Below are positions 9,236-17,041 of a DNA stretch of 25,697 bases, piece by piece. The notes beneath the pieces were generated by a model. The model was given only the letters and a program-made list of their open reading frames with translations. It was not told the DNA's origin and did no database searches. The DNA comes from CAWIOX01 sp963837775. Lineage in GTDB: Bacteria > Pseudomonadota > Gammaproteobacteria > Burkholderiales > Burkholderiaceae_D. A program made the translations under genes and the position numbers. How positions within the stretch are numbered: the first letter of the stretch is position 1; every line of letters begins with the position of its first letter. The stretch is from the NCBI GenBank assembly GCA_963837775.1, contig CAWIOX010000005.1, forward strand, positions 1 to 25,697. Reading direction: 5' to 3'.

Positions 9236-9255
9236 CTTGCAAAACTATTTGCAAG
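9236..9255. promoter_or_regulatory. Perfect 8-bp inverted repeat in porin leader
   Basis: CTTGCAAA (9236-9243) and TTTGCAAG (9248-9255) form a perfect dyad with a 4-nt centre, 18 bp from the porin start codon and just upstream of its Shine-Dalgarno. In RNA it would be a hairpin in the 5' leader; in DNA it could be an operator. No T-run follows, so it is unlikely to be a terminator. Confidence 0.4.
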
Positions 9256-9391
9256 AAGACCTGGTTTTGTATTTATTATTTTTGCTTTGTTTAATGATGG
9301 CTTGCTCACTTCCTCCTACTTCAACGGTCTTCAGACACTGTAAAAATTCGAAAACTTCCCGTATTGCGCCAGACGAGTTCTTTCGCATCAA

Positions 9392-9526
9392 TCAAGCAAG
9401 GAGCGGATTTTTAGTGGTCGTTATCAAGTGGAGCAAGGCCGCACGGTCAAGGGTAGCGAACGATTTCAATGCAGCCAGTCGGCGTGGCGCAGTGATCGCC
9501 AGTGCGATTTCCATAGTTTCTTTCAT
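9392..9526 (-). CDS. 44-residue hypothetical protein translationally coupled to qhpE
   Basis: The ATG overlaps the qhpE stop codon in an ATGA arrangement, the same device that links qhpD to qhpC in this operon. The frame encodes 44 residues, beginning MKETMEIALAITAPRR and ending in TTTKNPLLA, with a mixed hydrophobic/basic composition and no membrane span, cysteine or known motif. I do not recognise it. It could be a real small accessory protein, the remnant of a longer gene that once followed qhpE (qhpG follows in the canonical order), or a chance frame. The overlap and start geometry are the only positive evidence. Confidence 0.4.
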   Translation of the reverse strand: MKETMEIALAITAPRRLAALKSFATLDRAALLHLITTTKNPLLA

Positions 9527-10203
9527 GAGACTGCCTGCCGGTGCTCGCGCCCGTGAAAACGGGCGATGGCCTGCAGATGATTTCTGAAATCTGCCGCCGT
9601 AGCTGCGGGATATATCTCGAAAAAAGCGGCCGCCAGACCGGCCATGCGCGCGGCTGCGTAGCTCGCCCCGCCGCCTGAAAATCCGTCCGGCGGCAGCGGA
9701 GAAGCACCAAACAAGAGATTCTGCACAATGCTGGAGCAGTCTCCCTCGCCGCAACGAATATCGCCGGTCACCGCCAGCACCCCGGGATAGGCTGCCGGAT
9801 AGGTCGTCGCCCCCCGGGCCGGATGAGAAGCCACCAGCAACACGTCTCGGGAGATCGCGGCAAGGCAGCTCTCCCTTAGTACGCGGCGATCATCGCGCAA
9901 GCCCAGGCTGAGATTGACGACACGGGCGCCTTCGGCAACGCACCACTCTATGGCTGCGGCAATCACCCGCGCTGCGGTTGGCCTGGCAGCATAAAAAACC
10001 TGTGCCGAAAGCAGCGAACAACGGGAAGCGCGTGCCAGGATCAGACTGGCCACTGCCGTGCCGTGGCCGATGGAGTCGGTCCTGTCTCCGGCCGAACACT
10101 GCACCTGGCCATCGTCAGCCAGGCACATCGCTACCCGGGCGCCCACCTCCTTATCCAGTCCCGGACCGATGCCGCTATCGATAATGGCGACCTTAACCGA
10201 CAT
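9523..10203 (-). CDS. qhpE: QhpE subtilisin-like serine protease (QhpC leader peptidase)
   Basis: 226 residues, a compact S8 (subtilase) domain with no signal peptide or propeptide, which fits a cytoplasmic processing enzyme. The triad is visible: Asp9 in AIIDSGIG, His47 in DSIGHGTAVAS, and Ser181 in GGGASYAAARMAG. The oxyanion region reads LLVASHPARG instead of the usual AAGN. In the QHNDH system QhpE removes the 28-residue QhpC leader after cross-linking. The start overlaps the last codons of qhpF by 11 nt, and a GGAGGG site inside qhpF sets it. Family assignment is firm; the specific role follows from the operon. Confidence 0.92.
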   Translation of the reverse strand: MSVKVAIIDSGIGPGLDKEVGARVAMCLADDGQVQCSAGDRTDSIGHGTAVASLILARASRCSLLSAQVFYAARPTAARVIAAAIEWCVAEGARVVNLSLGLRDDRRVLRESCLAAISRDVLLVASHPARGATTYPAAYPGVLAVTGDIRCGEGDCSSIVQNLLFGASPLPPDGFSGGGASYAAARMAGLAAAFFEIYPAATAADFRNHLQAIARFHGREHRQAVS

Positions 10204-11896
10204 GAATTGCGCCCTCCCCGGAAAGCACCTCGAACGCTCCGTGCTTCAAGCGGCAAATCAAGTCCCAAGCCTGGGTGGAGCGGGCATGATGCGTAATGAA
10301 AAGGCAGGTGCGGCCGGAAAACCGGCGCTGCACCAGTGCCAGCAGCTGGCACTCCATTTCCTGATCCACTGCGCTGGTGGTTTCATCGAGAACCAGGATC
10401 GATGGATCCTGCAAGATGGCCCGGGCCAAGGCCAGCCGCAGGCGCTGGCCGCGAGACAGCGCCGCACCGACGCCGCCGACCGGCGTCTGGAGATGCACTT
10501 CTGCAGTTTCCAATCCGACCGACTGCAGAAGCGCAAGAAGCTCCGCGTCCGTGGCCAGCGGCTGGACAAAACGCAGATTTTCCGCCACGGTGCCAGGAAA
10601 AAAAACCGGCTCCTGGTCCACCACCGCCACCCGGCGGCGCAGCTCGGCTGCCGGCACCTGGGCAATCGCCACTTCATCAATAAAGATGTTTCCATGATCC
10701 GGTTGCAGGTGCCCGAGCAGCAGATCTGCCAAGGTGGATTTCCCGCCGCCAGAGGGTCCGATCAGCAATACCTTGCTGCCGGCCGGGATACGCAGGGATG
10801 CCTTGTGCAGCACAGGCTTGCCCTGCTCATAGGCGAAGCTCACCTCGTCCAATGCAATCTCGCCCCGCAGCACGACCGGCAGGCGGGCCGACGCCTTATC
10901 CGTCGGCCGCGCCGGTTCGGCATCCAGCACCTCGGACAGGCGCTCCAGACTCACCCGCAGCCGTTGCCACCCGGCCAGCACGCCCATCAGGGTATGCACC
11001 GGGCCGGCCACGCGAGCCGAGTAGCCGACGAAGGCAATCAACACCCCGATCGTGATCTGTGCTCTGGAGAGCAGATAGCCGCCGCAGCCAAACACCAGCG
11101 CCGTTCCGACCAGACTCGCCACGCGCTGTCCGGCGGCCAGTGAAAAACCTGTCTGCTGCGCTGCTTTCAGGGCCTGATAGTAGTCGCCATGCCGCTCCCT
11201 TAAAGTTGTCATGCGCGCCGCCTCGCCATTGGCTGACTGGATGAGCTTGACCGCGCGCAGGCTGTCCAGAAAGAAGTTGGACAAGCGCGTGGACTGCCGG
11301 CGTGCCTCCCGGGCGCTCCCCTCCACCGCGGCCCGTTTTTGAAAACCGTGCAGCAAGGGCAATGGCAGCATGGCCAGCAGCACCACCAGCATCATCGGGA
11401 GGCTGAGGAATCCCATCAGGATGACAACCGCCAACAGGCTGAACACGCCATTGAACAGCGCCAGCGGTGCATCCACCAAGAAGCGCTGAACCTCGGCCAG
11501 ATCGCCGTCAAAACGGGAAATCAGATCACCAAAACCGACCCGCGAATAATAAACGGGAGACAGCGTCTGCAGGTGCTCGAATACCCGTTCCCGCAGGCCG
11601 AACAGCACGTGCGACGACAGCTCGAGATAATCGAAGCGGGTGACCGATTCCAGCGCCAGCCCCAGCAACGGCGCCAGCAGCATCAAGCCTGCCGCTGTCG
11701 CCAGCACCTTCAGATCGCCGCTCAGTGCACCGTCGTCCACCAGCACTTTCGACAGCCACGGCTGCAGCAATGCCAGCAGGCTGGCGACAAAGGACAGGGT
11801 GACGACACGCAAGGCCAGGCTGCGTCGTACAGCCAGCAGCCGCCATCCCCACCGGAGTATCGGGTGATGCCACATCGGCGAGAAATACGGCATCAT
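10193..11896 (-). CDS. qhpF: QhpF ABC transporter (exporter of modified QhpC)
   Basis: 567 residues, one fused ABC half-exporter. The N-terminal ~320 residues hold hydrophobic spans around 30-55, 63-85, 148-185, 260-295 and 296-312. The ATPase domain follows with Walker A GPSGGGKST (380-388), Q-loop Gln428, signature LSRGQ (480-484), Walker B ILVLDE (500-505) and the H-loop histidine in FITHHARS (about 545). No C39 peptidase domain is present, consistent with a separate leader protease (QhpE). In the QHNDH pathway QhpF is required to move the cross-linked gamma subunit to the periplasm. Two start ATGs (11896, 11893) are adjacent; GAAGAG precedes them. It begins 29 bp after qhpB. Confidence 0.92.
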   Translation of the reverse strand: MMPYFSPMWHHPILRWGWRLLAVRRSLALRVVTLSFVASLLALLQPWLSKVLVDDGALSGDLKVLATAAGLMLLAPLLGLALESVTRFDYLELSSHVLFGLRERVFEHLQTLSPVYYSRVGFGDLISRFDGDLAEVQRFLVDAPLALFNGVFSLLAVVILMGFLSLPMMLVVLLAMLPLPLLHGFQKRAAVEGSAREARRQSTRLSNFFLDSLRAVKLIQSANGEAARMTTLRERHGDYYQALKAAQQTGFSLAAGQRVASLVGTALVFGCGGYLLSRAQITIGVLIAFVGYSARVAGPVHTLMGVLAGWQRLRVSLERLSEVLDAEPARPTDKASARLPVVLRGEIALDEVSFAYEQGKPVLHKASLRIPAGSKVLLIGPSGGGKSTLADLLLGHLQPDHGNIFIDEVAIAQVPAAELRRRVAVVDQEPVFFPGTVAENLRFVQPLATDAELLALLQSVGLETAEVHLQTPVGGVGAALSRGQRLRLALARAILQDPSILVLDETTSAVDQEMECQLLALVQRRFSGRTCLFITHHARSTQAWDLICRLKHGAFEVLSGEGAIHVG

Positions 11897-11925
11897 TTGA
11901 TCTCTTCCCGTGTCTGTAAAAAGGT

Positions 11926-12999
11926 TCAGCGCTGGATGATCAGCATCGAAGCGATCGACTGGTCGGCACCTTCAGGCATGGCGATCTCAGCTTGCTTAGT
12001 GAGGGTCGCCGTGTCAAAGATCGCCACCTTGTCGATGGCACCGCCGAGGTAGACTTCCTTGCCGTCGCTGGAGATGTTGATGGCGTAGTAGGTATGGTCG
12101 AGATCGACTTTCTGGACGAATTCCTTTTTCGCCAAATCTGCACGGAAAAGCTGGTTCATCACGGCAAACGCTTCGGTGCGCTTCACCGGGTTGACCACCG
12201 ATGAGAAAATGCCGGTTTCCGCATTGGCGACTTCAGCGTAATCCAGCTTTTCCGTGTTGAGGTCGAAAGTCAGGAAGCCGACCTTGAAGGCCTCCGGCGA
12301 TGCGGGATCGACATCGGTTTTCGCCACGTAGTAAGGGCTGGACAGCACTTGAGCCTGCCCGTACAGATTCCAGATGTTCAGAATGTCAGGCTCGCCGATA
12401 CCCTCGCGCTTCCAGTTGCGCAGCGGAAGCGTCTTTTCCAGCTTGCCCGCCTTGGCGTCAAAAACATAGAGGTCCCAGCCTATGCCAACCACCCGGTCGC
12501 TATCGGCAGTGGGCGCCAGCACGGAGATGCGGCGCGGTGCCAGAAAGGTCTTCACTGGCTTGGCGTCGATGCCGTCAGCCGTGTTGTAGACCGCAATCCG
12601 GGTGTCGAGGGACTCGTACTCGCTGCGCTTCATGCTGGTCGGGATTTGATACACATACAGCTTGCTGCCGTCGAGACTTACCGTCATCCCATACATGGAT
12701 TTGACGCGTACCTGTGGCGTCGACATATCGGCGCGGAAAACCTGTTGCCCGCTGTCGAGATCGATACCGACCACACTTTCGTTGCGATTGGTCAGTACGT
12801 AGGCGATCTTGCCGTCCGTCGGCACGGCAATCGTGCTGGGCACGCCGTCGCCCGGCAGCGGATAGCTACGCACCAATTTACGCGCTGCCAGGTCGATCAT
12901 GTGCAGACTGTTGGGCCGGGTGACGGTGAGCAGGTAGTCGCCCGCAAGAGCGGTCGAGGCCGCCAGCAAGGTAATAATAAAAATGATCCAGCGTTTCAT
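11926..12999 (-). CDS. qhpB: QhpB quinohemoprotein amine dehydrogenase beta subunit
   Basis: 357 residues with a Sec signal (MKRWIIFIITLLAASTALA, then GDYLL). The mature part is a seven-bladed beta-propeller of YVTN/amine-dehydrogenase type, with repeated strands such as YLLTVTRPNSLHMIDLAARK, IAYVLTNRNESVVGIDLDSG, KLYVYQIP and VYLGGAIDKVAIFD. In the periplasm the beta subunit packs against the diheme alpha subunit and encloses the small CTQ-bearing gamma subunit, contributing to the active site. The open frame extends upstream to 13077, but that part overlaps qhpC. The ATG at 12999 has GGAGG directly upstream and starts exactly at the signal peptide, so I chose it. It lies 4 bp after the qhpC stop. 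Confidence 0.93.
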   Translation of the reverse strand: MKRWIIFIITLLAASTALAGDYLLTVTRPNSLHMIDLAARKLVRSYPLPGDGVPSTIAVPTDGKIAYVLTNRNESVVGIDLDSGQQVFRADMSTPQVRVKSMYGMTVSLDGSKLYVYQIPTSMKRSEYESLDTRIAVYNTADGIDAKPVKTFLAPRRISVLAPTADSDRVVGIGWDLYVFDAKAGKLEKTLPLRNWKREGIGEPDILNIWNLYGQAQVLSSPYYVAKTDVDPASPEAFKVGFLTFDLNTEKLDYAEVANAETGIFSSVVNPVKRTEAFAVMNQLFRADLAKKEFVQKVDLDHTYYAINISSDGKEVYLGGAIDKVAIFDTATLTKQAEIAMPEGADQSIASMLIIQR

Positions 13000-13003
13000 G
13001 GGT

Positions 13004-13324
13004 TCAATCCTCCGGAAAGAGTGTCTGCAGTTCGCGCCAGTCGCGCAGGGCCGAATTCTTGCCTTCGGTCCATTCACGGGAGGTATTCATGTTGTCGGCG
13101 ACCTGGGCCGGCCACCAGCAGGGATCGGTGCAGCCGTAAAGATCCGACTCCATCGGCTGGCACAGGCTGGCGACGCCGCCAAAGGCGTCAATTTCCCAGC
13201 CCGGATCGAAAGTGGTGGTGCAACCGACCACATTGCTCATCGGGCTGACTTCGAGAGATTGCCCTTCGGCTGCCGGGGAAGATAGGCTGTAAGCCTTGTT
13301 ATTGAGGGGTCTCAGGCGTTTCAT
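13004..13324 (-). CDS. qhpC: QhpC quinohemoprotein amine dehydrogenase gamma subunit (CTQ precursor)
   Basis: 106 residues. Residues 1-28 form the leader expected to bind QhpD and be removed by QhpE; the mature chain would begin at Met29. Aligning by cysteines to the Paracoccus gamma subunit (offset 28), all modified residues are present. The Cys-to-Glu/Asp thioether pairs are Cys35-Glu44, Cys55-Asp61 and Cys69-Asp77, and the CTQ pair is Cys65-Trp71 in YGCTDPCWWPAQ. Every spacing (9, 6, 8, 6) equals that of the known protein. The ATG overlaps the qhpD stop (ATGA), with GGAGAG inside the end of qhpD, so it is translationally coupled to its modifying enzyme. The mature peptide functions in the periplasm as the catalytic core of QHNDH. 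Confidence 0.96.
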   Translation of the reverse strand: MKRLRPLNNKAYSLSSPAAEGQSLEVSPMSNVVGCTTTFDPGWEIDAFGGVASLCQPMESDLYGCTDPCWWPAQVADNMNTSREWTEGKNSALRDWRELQTLFPED

Positions 13325-14757
13325 TGTTGCTCTCCATGTGGCTGCTGCGCCTTGTTATTGGGAGTGAAAAAACCGGGGTTGGCGCGCATGATCTCGCCGA
13401 AACATTCGATGCCGAAATCGAGCCACTCGCGGATAAAATCGCAGTGCGAGAAAGTCGGTGACATCGCATCGCCGTGGCGCACATAGGATTCGTGATAGCA
13501 GCCACCGGCGCAAATGCTCCGCGCCGAACACTTCTGGCAAGCCGGATGCATGGTCTGCGCTTCGGTGAGGAAGGCACTCAGTTCCTTCTGCGCGATGCCG
13601 GCATTGACGTCGCCGAAACTCGGGAAAGAGGTACCGGTGAATCGATGGCACAGCGCTAGCTGGCCTTCGACACTGACTGCCAGCAGACCGATGCCGGCCC
13701 CGCATGGGACGGTCTTGCGGGTTCCGCTGTAAAGATCCTGCATCAACTGATTCATATTCGAAAAGCCGTGGCGCACACCCCGTTTGGCCGCCTCCGTATA
13801 TTCCTGGCCCAGCGCCTTCATTGCATTGATTACCGTGCGCATTTCGCCGTCATCGAGGCCGAGGGGCGAATCATTGCTCGCTGTCGCAGGCGCAAAACCG
13901 ACTTCGGCAAAGCCCAGTTCCTCATACAGGTGGCGGTAAATGCGGGCCACGTCGGTATTGCCCCCACTCAACGTCACCCGGGCCCCGACCGGCCGTGAAG
14001 TGCAGCCTGCCAGCAGACGCCGGACATTTTTCGACACCAGCTTGTGGGTACCCTTGCCGCCGATGGTGATGCGATAGCGGTCGTGAATTTCTTCATCGCC
14101 ATCCATGCTGACCGAAATGCCGAAGCGATGATCATGGAAGAACGCGATCATTTCGTCGGTCAGCAGGCTGGCATTGGTGGTGAGCGAGAAATCGACCTGT
14201 TTCCCCAACTTTTCAGCCTCCTGTTCCGCATACGGGACCAGCGCCCGGATGCTGGCGAAGCGCGTCGTGGCCTCGCCGCCGAAGAAGACCACGTTCACCC
14301 GCTCATGACCTGTGGATTCCTTGAGCAGCAGATCGATGGCACGCCTTGCCGTGGCTTCCTCCATCACGGTGGCCTTGCTGGGGGTGGTGAGATCCTCCCG
14401 GTAACAGTAGGTACAGCCCAGGTTGCAGCCGGTGGTCAGCGTCAGCACCAGGGTACTGATCGGAGAGTGCTTGATTTCCCGCGGCGCAGTTTTAAAATCC
14501 TTGCGCTCGGACGAGATGACGCCGAGCGCCAGGAAATCGGCGAGCGAATCGCACACTTCGTCTGGCGAAAAGATACCGTCGAAGCGGCCACGAACGTCCT
14601 GCTCGCTGACAGCGCCGGTCTCTTCCAGCAACTCCAGCACCGAGTCGGCCGCCTTGTCCAGTTCGTACATCGCGGTGGTCGGCACATGCAGCAGGAAGCG
14701 TTGTCCGCCCTTCCCCACCGCCCGATAGTTCTGTCTTTGCAATTGCAGTGATGACAT
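13321..14757 (-). CDS. qhpD: QhpD radical SAM peptide cross-linking enzyme (SPASM)
   Basis: 478 residues. An N-terminal ~85-residue winged-helix-like region resembles a RiPP recognition element. It is followed by the radical SAM domain with Cys111-X3-Cys115-X2-Cys118 in TTGCNLGCTYCYRED and the GGEAT S-adenosylmethionine-binding segment. A C-terminal SPASM region (from about residue 360, with GAGIGLLAVSVEG, CQKCSARSICAGGC and the late SHCDF) holds cysteines for auxiliary Fe-S clusters. QhpD makes the three Cys-to-Asp/Glu thioether bonds in QhpC within the cytoplasm. AGGAG lies 7 nt before the ATG, overlapping the end of qhpA by position. Length and motifs match the family. Confidence 0.96.
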   Translation of the reverse strand: MSSLQLQRQNYRAVGKGGQRFLLHVPTTAMYELDKAADSVLELLEETGAVSEQDVRGRFDGIFSPDEVCDSLADFLALGVISSERKDFKTAPREIKHSPISTLVLTLTTGCNLGCTYCYREDLTTPSKATVMEEATARRAIDLLLKESTGHERVNVVFFGGEATTRFASIRALVPYAEQEAEKLGKQVDFSLTTNASLLTDEMIAFFHDHRFGISVSMDGDEEIHDRYRITIGGKGTHKLVSKNVRRLLAGCTSRPVGARVTLSGGNTDVARIYRHLYEELGFAEVGFAPATASNDSPLGLDDGEMRTVINAMKALGQEYTEAAKRGVRHGFSNMNQLMQDLYSGTRKTVPCGAGIGLLAVSVEGQLALCHRFTGTSFPSFGDVNAGIAQKELSAFLTEAQTMHPACQKCSARSICAGGCYHESYVRHGDAMSPTFSHCDFIREWLDFGIECFGEIMRANPGFFTPNNKAQQPHGEQQ

Positions 14758-14769
14758 GATGTACTCCTG

Positions 14770-16365
14770 TTAGCGTAGCGGCGGGGTGTTCCAGCGTTGC
14801 ACGGTGACGATCAGATGACCTTTCGCCTCGCTGGTGCGCGCCCCGTCGGCAACCTTGGCTATCACAGACAAATTTCCGACGTTATTGAAGCCCTTGCGTG
14901 CCGGATTGGGGCCGGCCGCGGCCGGTAGGAACAGCCCGCTTTCTTCCATGACGCCGGCAAATCCGACATCGTTGGCAGCCTTGGCGCTCTCGTCAAAGTT
15001 ATCGGCGCTCCAGCTGGCCGAGACATAACCGAGGCGAATGTCATCGGCTGTGCCCGGCAGTCCGTCCGGCCCGTTGAGGTAGGCTACGGCTTCGAACTGC
15101 GCCGACATGCCCAGATTGGTACCGCCGCCCAGGCGGGCAACCCCGAACTCGGGTTCAACGCGAATCGAGTCGAACTGGCGATACACCGCCACTTTCACTT
15201 CCCCAGCCGCGCCCTTGCTGCGCAGAGTGCGCAGCCCGACCGCCGCGTCATCGGCGACATGGACGATCAGTTCGACCTCGTTGGCATTTTTTTGCTTGGC
15301 TGAAATTACCCTGATCCCCGGCCCCAGGTCGTAATCCTTGCCGAGTTGAACGCCATGCACGCTCAAGTGCGTTTCGCTGCCCGTCTTCAACAAGGACGGA
15401 AACACCGCGATGACGCTGGGGCGGGACGCGCCGCCAGCCTGCACAGCCTCGAAAGTCGCGCCAGTCTCGTCAGCTTCGCGCAGGAACCAGCGGCCGGAGA
15501 GTTTCTTGCCGTCTTCGCTCAAGGCGAACACTGAGCGGACCTTCTGGTTGCCCAAGCTTGCATCGCCGCGCCATTCGTGGCCGCTGTAAATGATGCTCTG
15601 GCCATGACCGCTCACACGATTGCCGGCAGCGTAGGTCAGCTGGTAGTGGACGTCATAGCGATCATTGCCCAGGGGACTGACCTGCATCGATCCGGCGTAA
15701 TCGCCCCAGCCAGGCCGATGGCCTGCGACTTGCCACGAACCGGTGGGTTGCACATGCTTCTTGACCTGCCAGTTTTTCCAGATCGCAGCGTCGGCCGGGT
15801 ACAGCTTGGCCAGTTCGGGCACCATCTCATTGAGGGCGATGTCCTTCCAGTTGCGGTCGCGCCCGGAGGCTGAATATTCAATGCTGGGAAACTGGCCAAG
15901 ATGCGTGTGCACCAGTTTTCTCCACTCTTCAGCACCGCGCCGTTGCAGCGCAACACGGCCAAAGCTATGGCAGCGCGCGCACATCTGGCCGAGCGCTTCA
16001 CTAGGTACAACATCTTGCAGATTGGGCCTGCGTTCGACCACCGCACGGTAAGGAGCGGCCTCCGCGGGAGTCAGCCCTTGCCGGTCACTCAGGTATTTGA
16101 CCAAGGCTTGACGCTCTTCCTTGGAGATTTCCACCTTGTGCCACACTTGCATGCGGGCGATGCTCATGTCCCAACCTTCGGGCGTCTTGCGCAGGTCGGA
16201 AATACGCTGCAGCTTGCCTTTCTCCATATGGCAAGCAGCGCATTTGTTTTTCAGAACATCCGGCGCCGACATCGGTGCCGCAAGCGCTCCGCCGGCCAGC
16301 AGCAGGCCGGTGATGGTCATCATGCCACGCCTAATCCAGCGGGCTCCACAGCCGATCAGAATCAT
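14770..16365 (-). CDS. qhpA: QhpA quinohemoprotein amine dehydrogenase alpha subunit (diheme)
   Basis: 531 residues from the ATG at 16365, chosen because GGAGA lies 5 nt upstream; an ATG six codons earlier (16383) lacks a site. The signal peptide spans about 30 residues (hydrophobic core MTITGLLLAGGALA). Two c-type heme sites follow: CAACH (residues 42-46) and CARCH (129-133), with GQ before the second. After the ~170-residue diheme domain come beta-rich domains (GSWQVAGHRPGWGDYAG, ISAKQKNANEVELIVHV). This subunit passes electrons from CTQ to a periplasmic acceptor such as cytochrome c or azurin. It heads the qhpADCBFE operon, the same order as in Paracoccus. No cytochrome acceptor gene is visible in the window. 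Confidence 0.95.
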   Translation of the reverse strand: MILIGCGARWIRRGMMTITGLLLAGGALAAPMSAPDVLKNKCAACHMEKGKLQRISDLRKTPEGWDMSIARMQVWHKVEISKEERQALVKYLSDRQGLTPAEAAPYRAVVERRPNLQDVVPSEALGQMCARCHSFGRVALQRRGAEEWRKLVHTHLGQFPSIEYSASGRDRNWKDIALNEMVPELAKLYPADAAIWKNWQVKKHVQPTGSWQVAGHRPGWGDYAGSMQVSPLGNDRYDVHYQLTYAAGNRVSGHGQSIIYSGHEWRGDASLGNQKVRSVFALSEDGKKLSGRWFLREADETGATFEAVQAGGASRPSVIAVFPSLLKTGSETHLSVHGVQLGKDYDLGPGIRVISAKQKNANEVELIVHVADDAAVGLRTLRSKGAAGEVKVAVYRQFDSIRVEPEFGVARLGGGTNLGMSAQFEAVAYLNGPDGLPGTADDIRLGYVSASWSADNFDESAKAANDVGFAGVMEESGLFLPAAAGPNPARKGFNNVGNLSVIAKVADGARTSEAKGHLIVTVQRWNTPPLR

Positions 16366-16500
16366 CTTTGTCTCCAACAACATGGTTATATTTTTTTATG
16401 ATTGAACCGAGGATGTCTTTGTATCCTCTGGCGAAATCAGTATAGGAACGGGATTAAAAAACCCGTTAGCCGAATTCGGCAACCGCCCTTAAAAAGGCGG
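16366..16500 (-). promoter_or_regulatory. qhpA: qhpA upstream region: -10-like box and four short dyads
   Basis: On the minus strand a TATACT (16444-16439) lies about 75 nt before the qhpA ATG, with no good -35 box 17 nt upstream, as expected for an activator-dependent promoter. Around it are four dyads: GAGGAT/ATCCTC (16409-16428, in the leader), AACGGG/CCCGTT (16447-16467, just upstream of the -10), the perfect palindrome GCCGAATTCGGC (16469-16480), and CCGCC/GGCGG (16483-16500). These could be QhpR sites or leader hairpins. Promoter placement is inference. Confidence 0.4.
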
Positions 16501-16887
16501 CAAGCAAAAGCTGCTGCCAACGTGCTTGCCAGCAAAATCCGCCCAGCGAAGACACGCCAGTGGCGCTGCTTGCCCAAGCGGCGGATAAGCGCTGGTCGCA
16601 CCTGTGGCAGGGGCGAAAAGAGGTCGCGATCCCTCTGTGAAATTGGAATCGGCGCGGCGAAATGATGGGGTATCGGGGCCGGTTTCTTGCCGGTGTTGAC
16701 GGGGACCAGACACGAAACGGGATGTGACGCAGGCGAAGGAGGAGTGATAGCGAGCTATGGCGGCAATCAGCAACGCGGCAGCGCGCCTGCCAGAGCCGAT
16801 TCAAATGTGACGTTATTTTTGAGCGATTCCTCAGCTGCTAACGGTGCGCACGCAAAAATTGCGGGCTGATTTGCCGCGGGCGCCTCA

Positions 16888-16918
16888 GAAAACGGAGCGT
16901 GCTTTGCCCTCCGTTTTC
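16888..16918. terminator. Perfect 10-bp stem, terminator-like
   Basis: GAAAACGGAG (16888-16897) pairs perfectly with CTCCGTTTTC (16909-16918) over an 11-nt loop, about 125 bp past the gspB stop. The T tract lies in the stem itself and no further T-run follows on the minus strand, so it is only a candidate terminator for gspAB. Confidence 0.4.
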
Positions 16919-16982
16919 GCGTCAATTTCAAATAATAACGGGGGTATATTATAAAAAACCACTGTTAGCGCACGTATTCATT

Positions 16983-17020
16983 GGCAGTTTAAAAATACAC
17001 GGGGCAGTATAAAAATACCT
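16983..17020. repeat. Two direct repeats with 20-bp period next to gspB 3' end
   Basis: GGCAGTTTAAAAATAC starts at 16983 and GGCAGTATAAAAATAC at 17003: 15 of 16 bases agree. The repeat spacing is close to two helical turns, which would suit a pair of protein-binding sites, but it lies just beyond the gspB stop, 20 bp away, and no gene starts nearby. Confidence 0.45.
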
Positions 17021-17041
17021 CCTGAGTGCCAGCCAAGCACA

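Larger units (their letters stand above)
16501..17041. other. 540-bp region without recognisable gene
   Basis: Between the qhpA promoter and the gspB stop there is no reading frame with recognisable protein character; the open frames on both strands are compositionally odd (Arg/Cys/Trp-rich). I looked for a riboswitch and a tRNA and could not support either. It contains a 10-bp dyad (16888-16918) and a 20-bp-period direct repeat (16983-17020), listed separately. Confidence 0.4.

Noticed and set aside
13000..13077. Longer qhpB start at 13077
   Set aside because: The extra 26 codons overlap qhpC, lack a ribosome site and precede a clear signal peptide that begins at 12999.
16501..16830. Possible cobalamin riboswitch or other structured RNA (a CGCCACTG on the minus strand recalls the B12 box)
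   Set aside because: The other conserved B12 riboswitch elements are not found in order, and the downstream gene is not a cobalamin gene.
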